Assembly: GCA_016125085.1 (NCBI GenBank)
Contig: WGMM01000007.1
Location: forward strand, 372,001-436,000
Source: a bacterium
Lineage (GTDB): Bacteria > Planctomycetota > Planctomycetia > Isosphaerales > Isosphaeraceae
Direction of reading: 5' to 3'
Length of the DNA stretch: 64,000 bases
The notes under the pieces are model-generated. The model saw only the letters and a program-made list of their open reading frames with translations. It did not search any database and was not told where the DNA came from. Below are positions 37,004 to 51,291 of this stretch, piece after piece. The position numbers were made by a program, and so were the translations under genes. Each line of letters begins with the position of its first letter. Position 1 is the stretch's first letter.

Positions 37004-37728
37004 TCGCTGGCCTGGCTCTTCATGACTTTGCGTGCCGCGATGTATTCTTCCAGGTCGAAATTCTCTTTGCGACAGAGGTCGAGTGCCGGCTTTTCGATGG
37101 CCTGGATTTTGGCGCAGGCATCGGCGATCTTGTCGGCGATTTCGTGGGGGATGATGCACACGCCGTGCTTGTCGCCGTGCAGGAGGTCGCCGGGGCGGAT
37201 CTCGACGCCCCCGATCCGCACCGGCTTGCCGTAATCGACGAGCCGAACGTAAGCGTGCGAGACGCATGGGTTAAGGCCGAACAGGTGGAAGCCGATGGCG
37301 GCGACTTCGTCGAGGTCGCGCGGGCAGCCGCTGGTGACGTGCCCGACACAGCCAAGCTTTTTGTGGATCAGGGCAGTGACTTCGCCGAACTGGGCACCGA
37401 CGCCGGCCGGGATGTCGAGATCTTCGCCCACGGCCACTTTCGGCCCGGGCATGGCGGCCACATAGCGGAAGTAATCGCCGAGGATATCCTCGCCCTTGGC
37501 GATTTCGCCCTCGTGGGCGGGCAGGGCACGCGTCTGGGCTGTGACGGCGTAGCCGAGCATCACCCCCTGATTCGGCAGCAGGCAGCGAATGGTGTGGGGG
37601 AGATATCCGAGGTGTCGCGGACGGATTTTGAATAGTTCGATGGCGTTGGACACGGTCGGCGTGTCGTACCGCCGCAGGGCTTCAAGTTGTGAATCCGAAA
37701 GCACTTGGTAAGGAGCGGGATGGCTCAT
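37000..37728 (-). CDS. RraA / HMG-aldolase family protein
   Basis: 242 residues from ATG 37728. The family pattern is visible: DTPTVSNAIELF, a GxxAxGYAVTAQT-like strand, and VTSGCPRDLDEV followed by GGVEIRPGDLLHGDKHGVCIIP. The Arg-Asp pair of PRDLDE and the Asp of GDKHGV correspond to the substrate and metal residues of 4-hydroxy-4-methyl-2-oxoglutarate aldolases. Members are often misnamed menaquinone methyltransferases. It could be an aldolase/decarboxylase or an RNase E inhibitor-like protein; the catalytic residues favour the enzyme. First gene of a three-gene operon. Confidence 0.82.
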   Translation of the reverse strand: MSHPAPYQVLSDSQLEALRRYDTPTVSNAIELFKIRPRHLGYLPHTIRCLLPNQGVMLGYAVTAQTRALPAHEGEIAKGEDILGDYFRYVAAMPGPKVAVGEDLDIPAGVGAQFGEVTALIHKKLGCVGHVTSGCPRDLDEVAAIGFHLFGLNPCVSHAYVRLVDYGKPVRIGGVEIRPGDLLHGDKHGVCIIPHEIADKIADACAKIQAIEKPALDLCRKENFDLEEYIAARKVMKSQASE

Positions 37729-38077
37729 GGGCGGCGCGACTCCATGGCGCGGGAGAGGAAAGCACAGGCACGACGGACGTTGACACATCATGGACACGTC
37801 GAGGAATCCGGTCAACCAGTCTGGGAATTCCCGACGGGATTTGCTATTGTTTTGTGATCGTGTCGGAAAACTTCGCCCACTCGGATCTTGATTCGGGCTG
37901 CCCAATCGGTTCAAGTGAGGTGAATCGCCCGAACGGCTCTTCGTCTTTACGGAAACGGCCGAGAGCATGATTCGGACGAAAACGTCGGGAATTGGGCAGA
38001 GGATCTCCCGAGTCGCCAGCACTTCGCCTCGGTCCGCAGATCACCGCCATCCGGAAACAGGACAGGAGCCATAGCCG
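37729..38077. other. Divergent intergenic region between the RraA-like gene and the STAS gene
   Basis: About 349 bp. It must hold promoters for both directions, but I see no strong -35/-10 pair, no dyad and no credible short gene. Confidence 0.45.
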
Positions 38078-38434
38078 ATGTCAGCGTCCCGTAGCCACCT
38101 TCGGACCGAAACCATCGACGGAGTGACAGTCGTCAGCTTCGTCGATTCCACGATTCGAGACGAAGAAATCATCCAGGCCGTGGGCGACGAATTGTTCAGC
38201 CTCGTCGAGGAAGACGGTCATTCGCAGTTGCTGCTGAATTTCGGCAACGTTCAATACCTCTCTTCCGCCGCACTCGGCAAGATCATCAATCTCCGCAACA
38301 AGATCAAAAAGGCTGGTGGCACGCTCAAGCTCTGCTCGATCGCAGACGAGCTGATGGAAGTCTTCCGCCTGACCCGGCTGGACAAGGTTCTTCAGATTTA
38401 CGACGAAGAACAGGACGCCCTGGCCACGTTCTGA
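38078..38434 (+). CDS. STAS-domain anti-anti-sigma factor (RsbV/SpoIIAA type)
   Basis: 118 residues, a single STAS domain. VVSFVDSTIRDEE is followed by the core LLLNFGNVQYLSSAALGKI with the expected phosphorylatable serine at S62/S63, then KAGGTLKLCSIADELMEVFRLTRLDKVLQIYDEEQDAL. Such proteins are switched by a kinase and free a sigma factor from its anti-sigma partner, or act in a phosphorylation-controlled signalling relay. No anti-sigma kinase or phosphatase gene is nearby. A terminator follows before mutS. Confidence 0.92.
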   Translation: MSASRSHLRTETIDGVTVVSFVDSTIRDEEIIQAVGDELFSLVEEDGHSQLLLNFGNVQYLSSAALGKIINLRNKIKKAGGTLKLCSIADELMEVFRLTRLDKVLQIYDEEQDALATF

Positions 38435-38503
38435 CGAACCGGGGCCTGATCCGCACAGGACGGTTCCTCTTCCCGACGGAATCGCCGAACACGAGTCGCC
38501 AGA

Positions 38504-38537
38504 ACGGGCCAGCCCCGTGTCTGGCTTTCGTTTTTTC
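38504..38537 (+). terminator. Rho-independent terminator between the STAS gene and mutS
   Basis: GCCAG (38508-38512) pairs with CTGGC (38521-38525), extendable by G-U pairs, with an overlapping ACGGG/CCCGT hairpin, then TTTCGTTTTTTC. A GTG at 38517 that could start mutS lies inside it, favouring the ATG at 38559. Confidence 0.65.
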
Positions 38538-38558
38538 ACAGCCGCGCAGATACCCGAT

Positions 38559-41219
38559 ATGTCCGATCCGTACGATTCGCCGATGATGCGTCAGTATCGT
38601 GAGCTGAAGGCCCGCGATCCCGACGCCCTGCTGCTTTTCCGCATGGGCGATTTTTACGAAATGTTCGGTGATGACGCCGTCGAAGCCGCCGAACTGCTGG
38701 GCCTCACGCTCACCAGCCGCGACAAGAATTCCGATAACCCGATGCCCATGGCGGGGTTTCCGCATCCGGCACTGGAACAGTACCTGGTCAAGATCATCAG
38801 CGCGGGCCGGCGGGCGGCCGTCTGCGAACAGATGGAAGATCCGCGCACGGCTACCGGCTCGGTCGTCAAGCGCGACGTCGTCCGGGTTGTCTCTCCAGGC
38901 ACTCTCACAGAAGATTCCCTGCTAGACCCCCGTACGGCGAACCACATCGCCGCCGTGTTCGAATACAGGGGCAAAATGGGCGTGGCCGTCGCCGAGCTTT
39001 CCACCGGCCGGTTTGCGATTACCCACCTGCAAAAGCTGGAACTCGTCGAAGAATTGGCCCGGCTTGCTCCTTCGGAACTGATCGTCTGCGAGACTCAGAC
39101 CGAAAACGCCTGGCTGAAGGCCCTGCGCGGGCAGATCACGGTTCTGGTGACGCCTCGGCCGAGCTGGGACTTCCTGCCTGACCGTGCTCTCAAAACCCTG
39201 TGCGACCAATTCGGCACGACCACCCTCGCCGGCTTCGGTGTGGACGACGACGCCCCGGAAATCCCGGCTGCCGGGGCTCTTGTGGCCTATCTGCTCGATA
39301 CGCAGAAGGCCGCACTTCGGCATATCCACCAGATTCGGCCCTATCGCATCGAGCGTATTCTGGGTATCGATCCGAACACCCGCCGTGCCCTGGAATTGAC
39401 CCGCACGATCCGAGAGGGCCGGCGCGAAGGGTCGCTCCTTGCCGTGATCGACCGCACGGCTTCGCCCATGGGTGCCCGGATGCTCAGCGAATGGCTGGCC
39501 GCCCCGCTGGTTGACAAGAGCGAAATCGTCGCGCGCCATGACGCCGTCGAGGAACTTTTCGCCAATAATGACATTCGTTCGAGATTCCGACGCTGGATCG
39601 CCGAAGTCGCGGACCTGGAACGGCTTTCGGCACGCGTCGGTACAGGCCGGGCGACGCCGAGAGACCTGCTCGCGCTTGGGCGAACGCTACTGATTCTGCC
39701 CGAGATCAAGACTCTTCTCGCGAAATGCGGCAGCGAGCTGCTCAAAAGGCTCGACGCTGCGCTGGAGCTTTGCCCCGAGATCCGCGCCGCCATTCTGACC
39801 GCCATCGCCGATAACCCGCCCGCGAATCCGCGAGACGGTGGTGTGATCCGCGAGCAATACCACCCGCTGCTCGACGAACTGCGAGACGCGGCCCGTGGCG
39901 GCAAGAACTGGATCGCGTCCTATCAGGCCGACCAAATTCGTACGACCGGTATCCCCAGCCTGAAAGTCGGATTCAACAAGGTCTTCGGCTACTACGTGGA
40001 AGTGACGAACCTTCACTCCTCGAAAGTGCCTGCCGAATATATCCGCAAGCAGACGGTCAAGAACGCAGAGCGGTATATAACCCCCGAACTGAAAGAGTAC
40101 GAAGACAAAGTGCTTCGTGCCGAGGAACGGGCCCGCGAGCTGGAAATCGAGCTGTTTCAGGCCCTGCGCGACCGGGTCGCCGCCGAAACGCCAAGGCTCG
40201 TTCAGGCGGGCGGCGTGCTCGCGGCCCTGGATACTCTCTGTGCTCTCGCCGAACTGGCCGTTCAGCAGAATTATGTGCGCCCCGAGATGGTCGAGGAGCC
40301 CGTTCTGGAAATCCGGGCCGGCCGGCACCCTGTCCTCGATGCCCGACTCAGCCGTGGCGAATTCGTGCCCAACGACACCCGCCTGGGCCCTGATGGCGGT
40401 CTGATTCTCGTCATCACCGGCCCGAACATGGCGGGCAAAAGCACTTACATTCGCCAGGTCGCCCTGATCACGATTCTGGCCCAGATGGGTTCGTTCGTGC
40501 CCGCTTCGGACGCCAGGATCGGCCTGACGGACCGCGTGTTCGCCCGCGTGGGGGCCTCCGATGAGCTTTCGCGCGGGCAATCGACGTTTCTCGTCGAAAT
40601 GTCCGAAGCGGCCAATATTCTGCACAATGCAACGTCGCGCAGCCTTGTGATCCTTGACGAAGTCGGCCGAGGCACTTCGACTTTCGACGGTGTCTCCCTG
40701 GCCTGGGCGATCACCGAATTCCTGCACGACCACGTTCGCTGTCGGGCCCTGTTCGCCACGCACTATCACGAACTGGTCGACCTGGAAAAAAGCTGTCCGG
40801 CCCTGCGTAACGCCAACGTGGCCGTCGACAACCAGGACGGCGAAATCGTGTTCCTGCACAGGATCGTCGAAGGCGGCGCGGATCAGAGCCATGGCATCCA
40901 CGTGGCACGGCTGGCCGGCGTACCCGCACCGGTTCTGGACCGCGCCCGGCAGATTCTGGATCAGCTCGAAACCCAGCATGCCGCGATGAGCCAGGCTGCC
41001 GCGGCTACGCACGAAGCGGTCGCGCCCGTTTCGAACGCCGCGATGCCGAAAGCCTCTGCCCCGAAAGTGCGTGCGAAGACCGCCCGGGGGCTCACGGCAT
41101 CGCTTTTCGCGGCCTTGCCCGACCCCTTGGTCGTCGAACTTCAGGAAACGGACCTTGCAAAATTGACCCCGGAAGAGGCGATCGAACGTATCCGCCGCTG
41201 GAAAAGCATCGTAAGCTGA
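38559..41219 (+). CDS. mutS: DNA mismatch repair protein MutS
   Basis: 886 residues from ATG 38559. MutS1 recognises mismatches and starts repair with MutL. The N-terminal mismatch-binding motif is GDFYEMF with its Phe and Glu. The Walker A GPNMAGKSTYIRQ (about 621-633), LVEMSEAANILHNAT, the Walker B ILDEVGRGTSTFDG and ATHYHELVDLE are all intact. The C-terminal tail (after DRARQILDQLE) is Ala/Lys-rich and ends in TPEEAIERIRRWK, similar to other MutS ends. The frame extends upstream to 38517 but the upstream part lies in a terminator. No mutL is nearby. Confidence 0.96.
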   Translation: MSDPYDSPMMRQYRELKARDPDALLLFRMGDFYEMFGDDAVEAAELLGLTLTSRDKNSDNPMPMAGFPHPALEQYLVKIISAGRRAAVCEQMEDPRTATGSVVKRDVVRVVSPGTLTEDSLLDPRTANHIAAVFEYRGKMGVAVAELSTGRFAITHLQKLELVEELARLAPSELIVCETQTENAWLKALRGQITVLVTPRPSWDFLPDRALKTLCDQFGTTTLAGFGVDDDAPEIPAAGALVAYLLDTQKAALRHIHQIRPYRIERILGIDPNTRRALELTRTIREGRREGSLLAVIDRTASPMGARMLSEWLAAPLVDKSEIVARHDAVEELFANNDIRSRFRRWIAEVADLERLSARVGTGRATPRDLLALGRTLLILPEIKTLLAKCGSELLKRLDAALELCPEIRAAILTAIADNPPANPRDGGVIREQYHPLLDELRDAARGGKNWIASYQADQIRTTGIPSLKVGFNKVFGYYVEVTNLHSSKVPAEYIRKQTVKNAERYITPELKEYEDKVLRAEERARELEIELFQALRDRVAAETPRLVQAGGVLAALDTLCALAELAVQQNYVRPEMVEEPVLEIRAGRHPVLDARLSRGEFVPNDTRLGPDGGLILVITGPNMAGKSTYIRQVALITILAQMGSFVPASDARIGLTDRVFARVGASDELSRGQSTFLVEMSEAANILHNATSRSLVILDEVGRGTSTFDGVSLAWAITEFLHDHVRCRALFATHYHELVDLEKSCPALRNANVAVDNQDGEIVFLHRIVEGGADQSHGIHVARLAGVPAPVLDRARQILDQLETQHAAMSQAAAATHEAVAPVSNAAMPKASAPKVRAKTARGLTASLFAALPDPLVVELQETDLAKLTPEEAIERIRRWKSIVS

Positions 41220-41394
41220 CCGTTTTCGACCGGTTACAATCGAGAGAGCGGGGCCCTCGAATCCCGACGCGCGCGTGTGATCCGCACGGATGCGTGGGGC
41301 ACGTGGCGATTGTCGTGGGGGACTGATATTAGAAAGACTGATGATGATATCGATTCTTCATAGGGCTTTTCGATCAAAATCAGCATCTCGACTA

Positions 41395-41426
41395 TTGACA
41401 TGGTACCTGTGCATTCGATTTACTAT
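41395..41426 (+). promoter_or_regulatory. Candidate promoter for the LysR gene
   Basis: A consensus -35 TTGACA (41395-41400) lies in an AT-rich stretch. The possible -10 elements are TTTACT (41419-41424, 18-bp spacer) and TACTAT (41421-41426, 20-bp spacer). Only the -35 is strong, so the exact -10 is uncertain. Confidence 0.4.
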
Positions 41427-41488
41427 TGGTCAATTCGATACTGTCGATGTGGCAGTATTATGAATTTTCGATGAAAGACGCGAGAGCC

Positions 41489-42499
41489 ATGCAGCTCGAA
41501 TCCCTCAAGATCTTTTGCGACGTGGCACGGCTGGCGAGTTTTTCGCGGGCAGCCCGCGAGAACGACGTTTCGCAGTCGTCCGCGAGCCAGGTCGTACTTC
41601 AGCTTGAGCAGCGTCTTGGGGCACGTCTTCTGGATCGTTCGAAGCGTCCGCTCGTGCTGACCGAAGCCGGTCGCATCTACTATGAAGGCTGCAAGGGCAT
41701 CCTGGGCGAATTTCAGGAGCTGGAGAACCGGGTACGAAAGCAGGCGGATTCCGTTCCTGTCGACGGAACCGTCCGTGTGGCGTCGATTTACTCGGTCGGC
41801 CTGCATCACATGGTCCGGATCATCAAGGAATTTCAGGAAAGTCATCCGCAGGCCCAGGTGAAGATTGACTATCAGCACCCGTCTGCGGTGCTCGAAAGCG
41901 TGATGGAAGAGAAGGTCGAGCTGGGGCTGATCAGTTTCCCGAAGAAGTGGCCGGAACTGGTCGTGCTTCCCTGGCGGATCGAGCGCATGGTTCTGGCCGT
42001 GCCGGCTGGCCATCGTTTCGCGGAGCGCACGCTGATCGACCCTGAGGATCTTGCCGGGGAACGGTTCGTGGCTTTTGACGAAGGTCTGCCGATCCGGCGC
42101 GCGATCGACCGGTTTCTTCGGCACCATGGCGTTACGATCGATATCTCGCTGGCTTTCGACAACATCGAGACGATCAAAAGGGCTGTAGAAATTGGTTCTG
42201 GGGTGTCGATACTGCCTGAACCGACGATGTCGAACGATGTGCGCAGCGGCGCACTCGTCTCGATTCCGATCCGCAACGACGGCGAACCGCTTGTGCGGCC
42301 GCTGGCACTGATCCACCGCAAGAACCGGGCCCTGAGCCCGGTGGCGAATCGCTTCCTCAAGCGATTGCTCGACGAATCCGAGACTGAACCGCCCTGTCCG
42401 TCCCTGTGTGTCACGTCCGAACCGAAAACCGAAATGTTGACGAACGAGACGCGAATAAAACAGACGGACAATTCGGAGGCGACGCGTCCGACGGCCTGA
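41489..42499 (+). CDS. LysR-family transcriptional regulator
   Basis: 336 residues from ATG 41489 (MQLESLKIF). The N-terminal winged helix-turn-helix is typical: [38 protein letters not shown] and [12 protein letters not shown]. The effector domain follows ([25 protein letters not shown], a second lobe near [11 protein letters not shown], and [11 protein letters not shown]). Alternative starts are TTG 41426, ATG 41447 and ATG 41471. The C-terminus has a ~30-residue polar tail. It lies about 300 bp before gltBD on the same strand and may regulate it, as GltC does in Bacillus; that link is inference from position only. Confidence 0.9.
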   Translation: MQLESLKIFCDVARLASFSRAARENDVSQSSASQVVLQLEQRLGARLLDRSKRPLVLTEAGRIYYEGCKGILGEFQELENRVRKQADSVPVDGTVRVASIYSVGLHHMVRIIKEFQESHPQAQVKIDYQHPSAVLESVMEEKVELGLISFPKKWPELVVLPWRIERMVLAVPAGHRFAERTLIDPEDLAGERFVAFDEGLPIRRAIDRFLRHHGVTIDISLAFDNIETIKRAVEIGSGVSILPEPTMSNDVRSGALVSIPIRNDGEPLVRPLALIHRKNRALSPVANRFLKRLLDESETEPPCPSLCVTSEPKTEMLTNETRIKQTDNSEATRPTA

Positions 42500-42800
42500 A
42501 ACCGTCGCATCCTCCGGATCGTCGACTTCGGCTCACCGCATTCCGGATCCCGCACGGGATTCGGGCCCCGAGCCGGACCCTGAATCATCGTCCTTAGGCA
42601 TGGAAGCCAGCGCAGGCGGGAACGACTTTCCCGTCGGCGAAAGGCCCGCCCGGTCACCCTCCGGAGACCGGCCCGAACTCTCAGACTCCCCGAACGCAAA
42701 AAAACCGATGACCCAATCTGACGCCGAATCCGAGGGAGATGCCCTCATTCGGCCTGGAACCCGAAGCAGAGTCCCTTTAACCTACGGAAAGCAGTCGCCG
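42500..42800. other. Region between the LysR gene and gltB
   Basis: About 300 bp. The gltB frame is open through part of it (from 42600), but that stretch has no glutamate synthase similarity and low-complexity composition. I saw no clear terminator, riboswitch or dyad; a LysR site (T-N11-A) cannot be picked reliably by eye. Confidence 0.45.
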
Positions 42801-47354
<4,554 letters not shown>

Positions 47355-47405
47355 TCACAGCACGAACATACGAATCGACGAAAAGAAACGGGAGAATACG
47401 AACCG

Positions 47406-48884
47406 ATGGGCAAGCCGACCGGATTCATGGAACTGCCGCGGCAGACACCGAAGCGCCGCGACATTCTCGAACGCCTCAACGATTACCTCGAAGTCTACCA
47501 GCCCCTGCCGGTGGACACCCTGAAAGCCCAGGGTGCCCGCTGCATGGACTGCGGCATCCCCTTCTGCCATCAGGGCTGCCCACTGGGCAACCTGATTCCG
47601 GACTGGAATGACCTCGTCTATCGCGATCAGTGGCAATCAGCCATCGAACGGCTGCACGCCACCAACAACTTCCCCGAGTTCACGGGTAAGCTTTGCCCCG
47701 CGCCCTGCGAAAGCTCGTGCGTGCTGGGGATCAACGAAGATCCGGTGGCTATCAAGACGATCGAAGCCGCCACGATCGAACGCGCCTGGGCCGAAGGCTG
47801 GGTGAAGCCAGAGCCGCCGAAGGTGCTCACGGGCAAGAAGGTGGCTGTCGTCGGCTCGGGGCCGGCCGGTCTGGCAGCGGCTCAGCAGCTGCGACGCGCC
47901 GGTCATGAAGTGACGGTCTTCGAACGGGCCGACCGCATTGGCGGCCTGCTCCGCTACGGCATCCCCGACTTCAAGATGGAAAAGCACCATCTGGACCGCC
48001 GCCTGGATCAGATGGCAGCCGAAGGCGTCGTCTTCAAGCCGGGTGTGAACATCGGCTATGACATCACGGCCGACCAGATCCTGGCCGAGTTCGACGCCGT
48101 CTGCCTGTGCTGCGGGTCCACCGCGCCGCGGGATCTTCCGATCCCTGGCCGAGAGCTGCGCGGCATCGAATACGCCATGGACTTCCTGCCCCAGCAGAAC
48201 AAGCGGGTCGCCGGCGACGAGATCGCACCGAACGACCTGAACTGGGCCGAGGGCAAGCACGTGATCATCATCGGCGGCGGCGACACCGGCGCCGACTGCC
48301 TGGGCACCGTGCACCGGCACCGCTGTGCCAGCGTGCACCAGTTCGAAATCGTGCCCCGGCCGCCCGAAGCCCGGGCCGACTGGAACCCCTGGCCTCAATA
48401 CGCCAACATCTTCCGGACCAGCCAGGCGCATGAAGAGGGTGGCGAACGGGTCTTCTCGATCGCGACGAAACGCTTCGTCAGCGACGATGACGGCCATGTG
48501 AAGGCCCTGGAAACCTGCACCGTCGAAATGAAAATGAAAGATGGCCGCCCGACGTTCGAAGACGTGCCCGACACTACGAAGATCTATCCGGCCGACCTCG
48601 TTCTGCTGGCGATGGGCTTCGTGGGCCCTGAGCGGAACAAGCTGGTGGAACAGTTCGGCGTCGAGCTGGACCGTGCCGGCAACGTGAAGGCGGACCCGAA
48701 CTCGAAAGCGACGAGCGTGCCGAAGGTCTTCACGGCCGGCGACATGACGCGTGGCCAGAGCCTGATCGTCTGGGCGATCGCCGAAGGCCGCCAGGCCGCC
48801 GCCGGCATCGACGAATTCCTCATGGGCCGCACCGAACTGCCCCGCACGCTGGCCCACGGCGCGCACATGCGGCCGTTCGTTTGA
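47406..48884 (+). CDS. gltD: Glutamate synthase small subunit (NADPH/FAD, 4Fe-4S)
   Basis: 492 residues. It passes electrons from NADPH via FAD and 4Fe-4S clusters to GltB. N-terminal cysteines C46, C49, C54 and C58 lie in [13 protein letters not shown], and a second set in [14 protein letters not shown]. The FAD dinucleotide motif is [17 protein letters not shown], the NADPH motif [15 protein letters not shown], and the C-terminal FAD contact is [21 protein letters not shown] ribosome binding site lies about 10 bp before ATG 47406. Cotranscribed with gltB. Confidence 0.97.
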   Translation: MGKPTGFMELPRQTPKRRDILERLNDYLEVYQPLPVDTLKAQGARCMDCGIPFCHQGCPLGNLIPDWNDLVYRDQWQSAIERLHATNNFPEFTGKLCPAPCESSCVLGINEDPVAIKTIEAATIERAWAEGWVKPEPPKVLTGKKVAVVGSGPAGLAAAQQLRRAGHEVTVFERADRIGGLLRYGIPDFKMEKHHLDRRLDQMAAEGVVFKPGVNIGYDITADQILAEFDAVCLCCGSTAPRDLPIPGRELRGIEYAMDFLPQQNKRVAGDEIAPNDLNWAEGKHVIIIGGGDTGADCLGTVHRHRCASVHQFEIVPRPPEARADWNPWPQYANIFRTSQAHEEGGERVFSIATKRFVSDDDGHVKALETCTVEMKMKDGRPTFEDVPDTTKIYPADLVLLAMGFVGPERNKLVEQFGVELDRAGNVKADPNSKATSVPKVFTAGDMTRGQSLIVWAIAEGRQAAAGIDEFLMGRTELPRTLAHGAHMRPFV

Positions 48885-48905
48885 TCGTCGAAATTGTCAC
48901 GTTGG

Positions 48906-48937
48906 GGAGTCGGGTAAGTTGAGTCTTGCCCGACTCC
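48906..48937 (+). terminator. Strong stem-loop after gltD
   Basis: GGAGTCGGGTAAG (48906-48918) pairs with CTTGCCCGACTCC (48925-48937): 13 bp with one G-U pair and a 6-nt loop. The T-tract after it is poor, so it may act as a terminator for gltBD or as a 3'-end stabiliser. Confidence 0.6.
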
Positions 48938-49084
48938 TTAGCATCCTGTTCTTAGTCCTTGACGGATTTTCCTGCTCTGATGGTCTTCGAGATGCGGAAT
49001 AATTCCTAAGATCTCGCTTTGTCGCAAATCAATTTCACGGGAGCCTGTTCGATTTGCTTTGGCATCGCGGGCTTGATCGCAATA

Positions 49085-49735
49085 TCAAGCAGCGTGTATC
49101 CGAGATCGACGGAATCTTCTTAGCAATTCCAAAAACGCGAGCAGGCCTGAAGCTATTCCAAAAGAAGCGTATGTCGAAGGTTCTGGTACGGCTACAATTT
49201 TGCCCCGCAAATAATAAGTATTGATTTGGAGCCATGCCCCACCCGTGGATTGACTTATATAAGACAATCCCAGAGAACCTCCGGCGCCGGCAGAGCTGGA
49301 AGTCTGATACCATCCAGCGTTGGCATTCATTCCGGAGCCCGTCATGACGAGATAATAGAGCGAGTCAGGAATGAGTTGGTAATTCAACCCCGTAAGCGAA
49401 TACTCATAGGGAGAGATAGGCATGCTCGAAACATCGATCGTCGAAATAGCGGGATATTCGGCATCGCCAGGTGTGTTCCCGGAACCATTTGCACGATAGA
49501 TGCCGAGTGTCAGCGTTCCAGTTGTCGCATTGTAACGATACAGGCTCAGTGCGATCGATTCGAGATTAAAACCGGATTCGGTCGTTCTGAACGAGAGTGC
49601 TAATTGCTGATCGAAGCCTACGAAAGCAAATCCACCCGAGTTATTGAGAGTGTCGTAAATCACATCCGCGGATTCGCACGTGGATGACGTAAACAGAATC
49701 GACACGATACAAGCGATAATCGTTCTTGAGTTCAT
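49085..49735 (-). CDS. PEP-CTERM sorting-domain exported protein
   Basis: 216 residues from ATG 49735. A Sec signal (MNSRTIIACIVSILFTSSTC) is followed by a beta-rich choice-of-anchor domain (IALSLYRYNATTGTLTLGIY, LVMTGSGMNANAGWY). It ends in a PEP-CTERM tail: VPEPSTY, a hydrophobic stretch, then an arginine cluster (RRFRRSR). Such tails are processed by exosortase and target extracellular or matrix proteins. The gene and its flanks are AT-richer than the rest of the window, compatible with lateral acquisition. Ligand and role are unknown. Confidence 0.85.
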   Translation of the reverse strand: MNSRTIIACIVSILFTSSTCESADVIYDTLNNSGGFAFVGFDQQLALSFRTTESGFNLESIALSLYRYNATTGTLTLGIYRANGSGNTPGDAEYPAISTIDVSSMPISPYEYSLTGLNYQLIPDSLYYLVMTGSGMNANAGWYQTSSSAGAGGSLGLSYISQSTGGAWLQINTYYLRGKIVAVPEPSTYASFGIASGLLAFLELLRRFRRSRIHAA

Positions 49736-50216
49736 GACACAAAGACTCCGTGATTGTGTTATCGGATTCGACTTTACGAATCGCATCGACACCGAAATGA
49801 TGAAATGCCGATTATTCTCACTGACGATACGACCGCATCAGTCAGATTCGGAAGGGGTGGAATTCGAAGCTCCGATCCCCCTCTTACGATCTTAAAATGT
49901 ACAAAAAGTGCGGTTATGGACATGATTTGCCAAAAAAGAAGATTCTTCGGCGATCACATCAATCCATGAATGCGTGCATGGATGCGGCAAAGGCATTTCC
50001 AAGGCGAAATTCGTAGCTGATGTCGTCGGCTCAGAATCGTATATCCAGAGCGCAAGAAACATGACGATTTGAACTCTTTGATTCATCGAAACGAACCAAA
50101 TCATCTATCCAAAATCCCGAAAATCGGAATAATGGCCGGCGTTCAGCGCGGCGGGTCTGGTTCGCGCCTGTCTTTCTCCGTTCAGTCGAACGCTCAGTTT
50201 CGCCGGGGCATCTATC
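49736..50216. other. AT-rich intergenic region between the PEP-CTERM and DUF2156 genes
   Basis: About 481 bp, the most AT-rich gap in the window. Open frames here are short and unlike proteins. It should contain two divergent promoters. No repeat, tRNA or att-like duplication was seen that would define an inserted element. Confidence 0.5.
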
Positions 50217-51254
50217 ATGATCATTACCGCCAGCCCCCGCATCGCTTCGCGCGGATCGTTCGGATTCCGCACGCTTTCGCCCACTTCGATCGACCGGACG
50301 GATGCCGCCGAGGCCCATGGCAATTTCGCACTCGCCTATTCCGTGGCCCATCAGCCGGGTTTGAGCCACTTCGGCAACGCTCAGGGCTTTTTGACCTACA
50401 AAACGGTCGGCCGAACGGCATGCGTGCTGGCAGACCCTCTGGCACCCGGGAATCTGTGGGAAGGACTCGTCGATGCGTTCCTCGCGAATCATCGGCGCGT
50501 CTGCTTCTGGCAGATTTCGCCCGGCATGGCTTCGATTCTGTCCGAACGTGGTTTTTCCGTTAACGAATTCGGGCTGGAAACCTGGCTCGATCTTGCCAAA
50601 TACAATTTTGCCGGTCCCAAACGCCGCAGTTTCCGCACGGCCGATAACCGCTTCGCTGCTTCCGGTCATCGTGTCGCGGAAGTGCCGATGGGCGAACTCG
50701 ACCCGCAGCGTATCGACGACATTTCACTGGCCTGGCGCAATACGAAGGCCAATTCGAAGCGGGAACTGGGGTTCCTCATCCGGCCCGTGCGGCTGACCGA
50801 TGAGCCGGGAGTGCGCAAGTTCTTCCTGCTGGACGGCGATGGCCAGCCCGTCGCGTTCGCCTTTTTCGACCCGCTTCATGAAGCCGGGCGAGTCGTCGGT
50901 TATCTTTCCACCACGCGCCGATGGCGGACCGATATCGACCCGCTGGCCAGCTATTTCCTGGTACGGCGAGCGATCGAAACGTTCCAGGCCGAAGGCGTTG
51001 CACGATTGCATCTGGGTCTCATGCCGCTGCATGGCATTTCGCATCAGGCGGGCACGGGCGACTGGTTGATGCACAAGGCGTTCTCGATCTTCCACTCCAA
51101 CGCCTGGATCCAGCGCACGTTTTATTCCTCCCAAAGTCTTTCGAAACACAAGGAATCATACGAGGGCGAAACGCGCCCGACTTTCTGCGCTTCGAACGGT
51201 CGTATGCCGGTTTTGTCGCCGCTGTATCTGATCCGGGCCTGCGGAATCGTCTGA
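50217..51254 (+). CDS. DUF2156 / MprF C-terminal-like acyl- or aminoacyl-transferase
   Basis: 345 residues, no transmembrane segment. The pattern (FLTYKTVGRTACVLADPLAP, FWQISPGMASILSERGFSV, GLETWLDLAKYNFAGPKRR, AWRNTKANSKRELGFLI) fits the GNAT-like domain at the C-terminus of phosphatidylglycerol lysyltransferases (DUF2156). In MprF this domain moves lysine from tRNA to phosphatidylglycerol; stand-alone copies act on unknown substrates. The start ATG 50217 is preceded by a GGGG tract. Convergent with the propeller gene across 37 bp. Confidence 0.75.
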   Translation: MIITASPRIASRGSFGFRTLSPTSIDRTDAAEAHGNFALAYSVAHQPGLSHFGNAQGFLTYKTVGRTACVLADPLAPGNLWEGLVDAFLANHRRVCFWQISPGMASILSERGFSVNEFGLETWLDLAKYNFAGPKRRSFRTADNRFAASGHRVAEVPMGELDPQRIDDISLAWRNTKANSKRELGFLIRPVRLTDEPGVRKFFLLDGDGQPVAFAFFDPLHEAGRVVGYLSTTRRWRTDIDPLASYFLVRRAIETFQAEGVARLHLGLMPLHGISHQAGTGDWLMHKAFSIFHSNAWIQRTFYSSQSLSKHKESYEGETRPTFCASNGRMPVLSPLYLIRACGIV

Positions 51255-51291
51255 ATCGCAATTCGGACGAAATCTGTCCCGGTCTCTTATT

